Assembly (NCBI GenBank): GCA_934512105.1
Contig: CAKSWQ010000038.1
Coordinates: 1 to 20,824, forward strand
Length of the DNA stretch: 20,824 bases
Reading direction: 5' to 3'
Origin: an uncultured Faecalibacterium sp.
GTDB lineage: Bacteria > Bacillota > Clostridia > Oscillospirales > Ruminococcaceae
Shown here in pieces: positions 19,594-20,824 of this stretch. Below the pieces are notes generated by a model. That model was not told the DNA's origin, ran no database searches, and saw nothing but the letters and a program-made list of their open reading frames with translations. A program made the translations under genes and the position numbers. The number at the start of each line of letters is the position of its first letter. The first letter of the stretch is position 1.

Positions 19594-19604
19594 CAGCATA
19601 AAAT
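19575..19604 (+). promoter_or_regulatory. uxaB promoter with internal operator 2
   Basis: -35 TTGACT (19575-19580), an 18-nt spacer and -10 TAAAAT (19599-19604). The perfect TTGTATACAA palindrome lies within the spacer. Confidence 0.75.
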
Positions 19605-19673
19605 AAGAGCAGAAGATGGCAGGGGAAACGAGAGCCTGTCATGCAAAGCAAGTTTATAAAGGAGATCAATAAG

Positions 19674-20824
19674 ATGGAAACTTTGAACTACAAGGTTCTG
19701 GAAGGCACTGGCTACAACGGCTACATCCTGAAGGATGCTCCCGTTAAGGTGATGCAGTTCGGCGAGGGCAACTTCCTGCGCGCATTCGTGGACTACTTCT
19801 ACGATGTCGCAAACGAGAAGGCCGGCTACAACGGCAAGGTCAAGCTGGTGCAGCCCATCGGCAACTTCCCCCAGATGGCAGACTGGATCAACGAGCAGGA
19901 GGGTCTGTACACCCTGTACCTGCGCGGCAGCGAAAAGGGCCAGAAGGTGGACGCAAAGCGGGTGATCTCCTGCGTGTCCGACTGTGTGTGCCCCTACGTT
20001 GACGGCAAGTGGGACGAGGTTCTGGCTCTGGCTCGCTCTGAGGATCTGGAGACTGTTGTATCCAACACCACCGAGGCCGGCATTGCCTACACCAAGGGCG
20101 ACAGCCAGTTCGATCAGGTTCCTCCCAACAGCTTCCCCGCAAAGCTGACCCGCGTGCTGTTCGAGCGCTACAAGGCTTTCAACGGCGCTGCCGATAAGGG
20201 TCTGGTCATCCTGAGCTGCGAGCTGATCGACAACAACGGCAAGGAGCTGCAGAAGTGCTGCAACAACTACGCTAAGGATTGGGATCTGGAGCCCGCCTTC
20301 ATCGACTGGATGAACACCGCCAACACCTTCTGCTCCACTCTGGTGGACCGCATCGTTCCGGGCCGCATCCGTGACCCGCAGGAGCTGGCTGCTCTGGAAG
20401 AGGTCAACGGCTACCACGATACCGTTCTGGACGTGGGCGAAGTGTTCGGCGTCTGGGTCATCGAGGGCCCCGCAGGTCTGGAGGACAAGCTGCCGTTCAA
20501 GAAGGCCGGCGTCAACGTCATGGTCGTGCCCGACGTTACCCCCTACAAGAAGCGCAAGGTCCGCATCCTGAACGGCGCACACACCGGCTTTGTGCTGGGC
20601 GCTTATCTGGCAGGCTTTGATATCGTCCGCGACTGCATGCACAACGACACCGTGCGCGGCTTTATGAACAAGATGCTGCACGAGGAGATCATCCCCACCC
20701 TGCCGCTGGACAAGAAGGATCTGGAGGACTTTGCCTCTGCTGTTGAGGACCGCTTCAACAACCCCTTCGTCAACCACGAGCTGATGAGCATCTCCCTGAA
20801 CTCCACCTCCAAGTGGAAGGCCCG
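19674..20824 (+). CDS. uxaB: Tagaturonate reductase (altronate oxidoreductase), 3' end beyond window
   Basis: A partial gene, with 383 codons visible and no stop before the right edge. It reduces D-tagaturonate to D-altronate with NADH and belongs to the mannitol dehydrogenase / polyol long-chain dehydrogenase family. Seen: the N-terminal nucleotide-binding strand V-M-Q-F-G-E-G-N-F-L-R-A (26-37); SNTTEAGI (near 140) as in this family; VDRIVPGRI (near 224); and the C-terminal helical domain entry KVRILNGAHTGFVLGAYLAG (near 294-313), which carries the catalytic Asn and His region. The ATG has AAAGGAG nine nt upstream. It is divergent from uxaC and probably co-regulated by the paired operators. 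Altronate dehydratase and aldolase genes would be expected further right or elsewhere. Confidence 0.95.
   Translation, partial: METLNYKVLEGTGYNGYILKDAPVKVMQFGEGNFLRAFVDYFYDVANEKAGYNGKVKLVQPIGNFPQMADWINEQEGLYTLYLRGSEKGQKVDAKRVISCVSDCVCPYVDGKWDEVLALARSEDLETVVSNTTEAGIAYTKGDSQFDQVPPNSFPAKLTRVLFERYKAFNGAADKGLVILSCELIDNNGKELQKCCNNYAKDWDLEPAFIDWMNTANTFCSTLVDRIVPGRIRDPQELAALEEVNGYHDTVLDVGEVFGVWVIEGPAGLEDKLPFKKAGVNVMVVPDVTPYKKRKVRILNGAHTGFVLGAYLAGFDIVRDCMHNDTVRGFMNKMLHEEIIPTLPLDKKDLEDFASAVEDRFNNPFVNHELMSISLNSTSKWKA

Noticed and set aside
1..20824. CRISPR array or ribosomal RNA
   Set aside because: No regularly spaced repeat-spacer pattern and no rRNA-like conserved sequence was seen.

Overview
The window looks like chromosomal DNA of a gut Clostridia member, most likely Faecalibacterium or a close Ruminococcaceae relative. 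This is inferred from the GC-rich core genes, the TTGACA/TATACT-type promoters, strong GGAGG ribosome sites, a class I glutaminyl-tRNA synthetase in a Firmicute-like background, and hexuronate utilisation genes. The species is an inference and was not checked by any search. Four compartments can be told apart by base composition and content.

(1) Positions 1 to about 5,600 are AT-rich and read as a mobile or plasmid-like insertion. A small unknown protein is transcribed leftward. Diverging from it are two tandem paralogous Rep_trans-like replication initiators; the second has lost the key residues of the first. An excisionase-like helix-turn-helix protein follows. The cargo is a tightly overlapping pair: an ABC/SMC-type AAA ATPase and a small protein with a PD-(D/E)XK nuclease signature. 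This pair is the best candidate in the window for an undescribed, probably defensive, two-gene system. No integrase or relaxase is visible, so the element is a fragment, continues outside the window, or depends on a helper.

(2) Positions about 5,600-9,430 hold a structured intergenic region and a leftward two-gene operon: a stand-alone methionine synthase reactivation protein and a cobalamin-dependent methionine synthase (metH) that lacks that domain. The two genes overlap by 14 nt.

(3) Positions about 9,430-14,480 are accessory DNA around a tRNA-Pro(UGG). They contain a zinc-ribbon protein with an abrupt internal composition change and a three-gene ribbon-helix-helix / DUF4258 / YgiT zinc-finger toxin-antitoxin operon with three operator-like palindromes. 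They also contain an orphan HPt phosphotransfer protein with a dyad operator and a switch-like leader, and a D-2-hydroxyacid dehydrogenase. A probable type I toxin-antitoxin locus follows: a 47-aa membrane peptide with a sequestered ribosome site, convergent with a short RNA that has its own consensus promoter, the two sharing a bidirectional terminator.

(4) Positions about 14,480-20,824 are GC-rich housekeeping and metabolic genes: glnS with a downstream membrane-anchored FMN-binding protein, a YitT-family membrane protein, and the divergent uronate pair uxaC / uxaB (uxaB runs off the right edge). Two TTGTATACAA-like palindromes sit exactly in the two uxa promoters and probably bind a GntR-type uronate regulator. 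Several perfect 16-bp hairpins with 4-nt loops punctuate this half.
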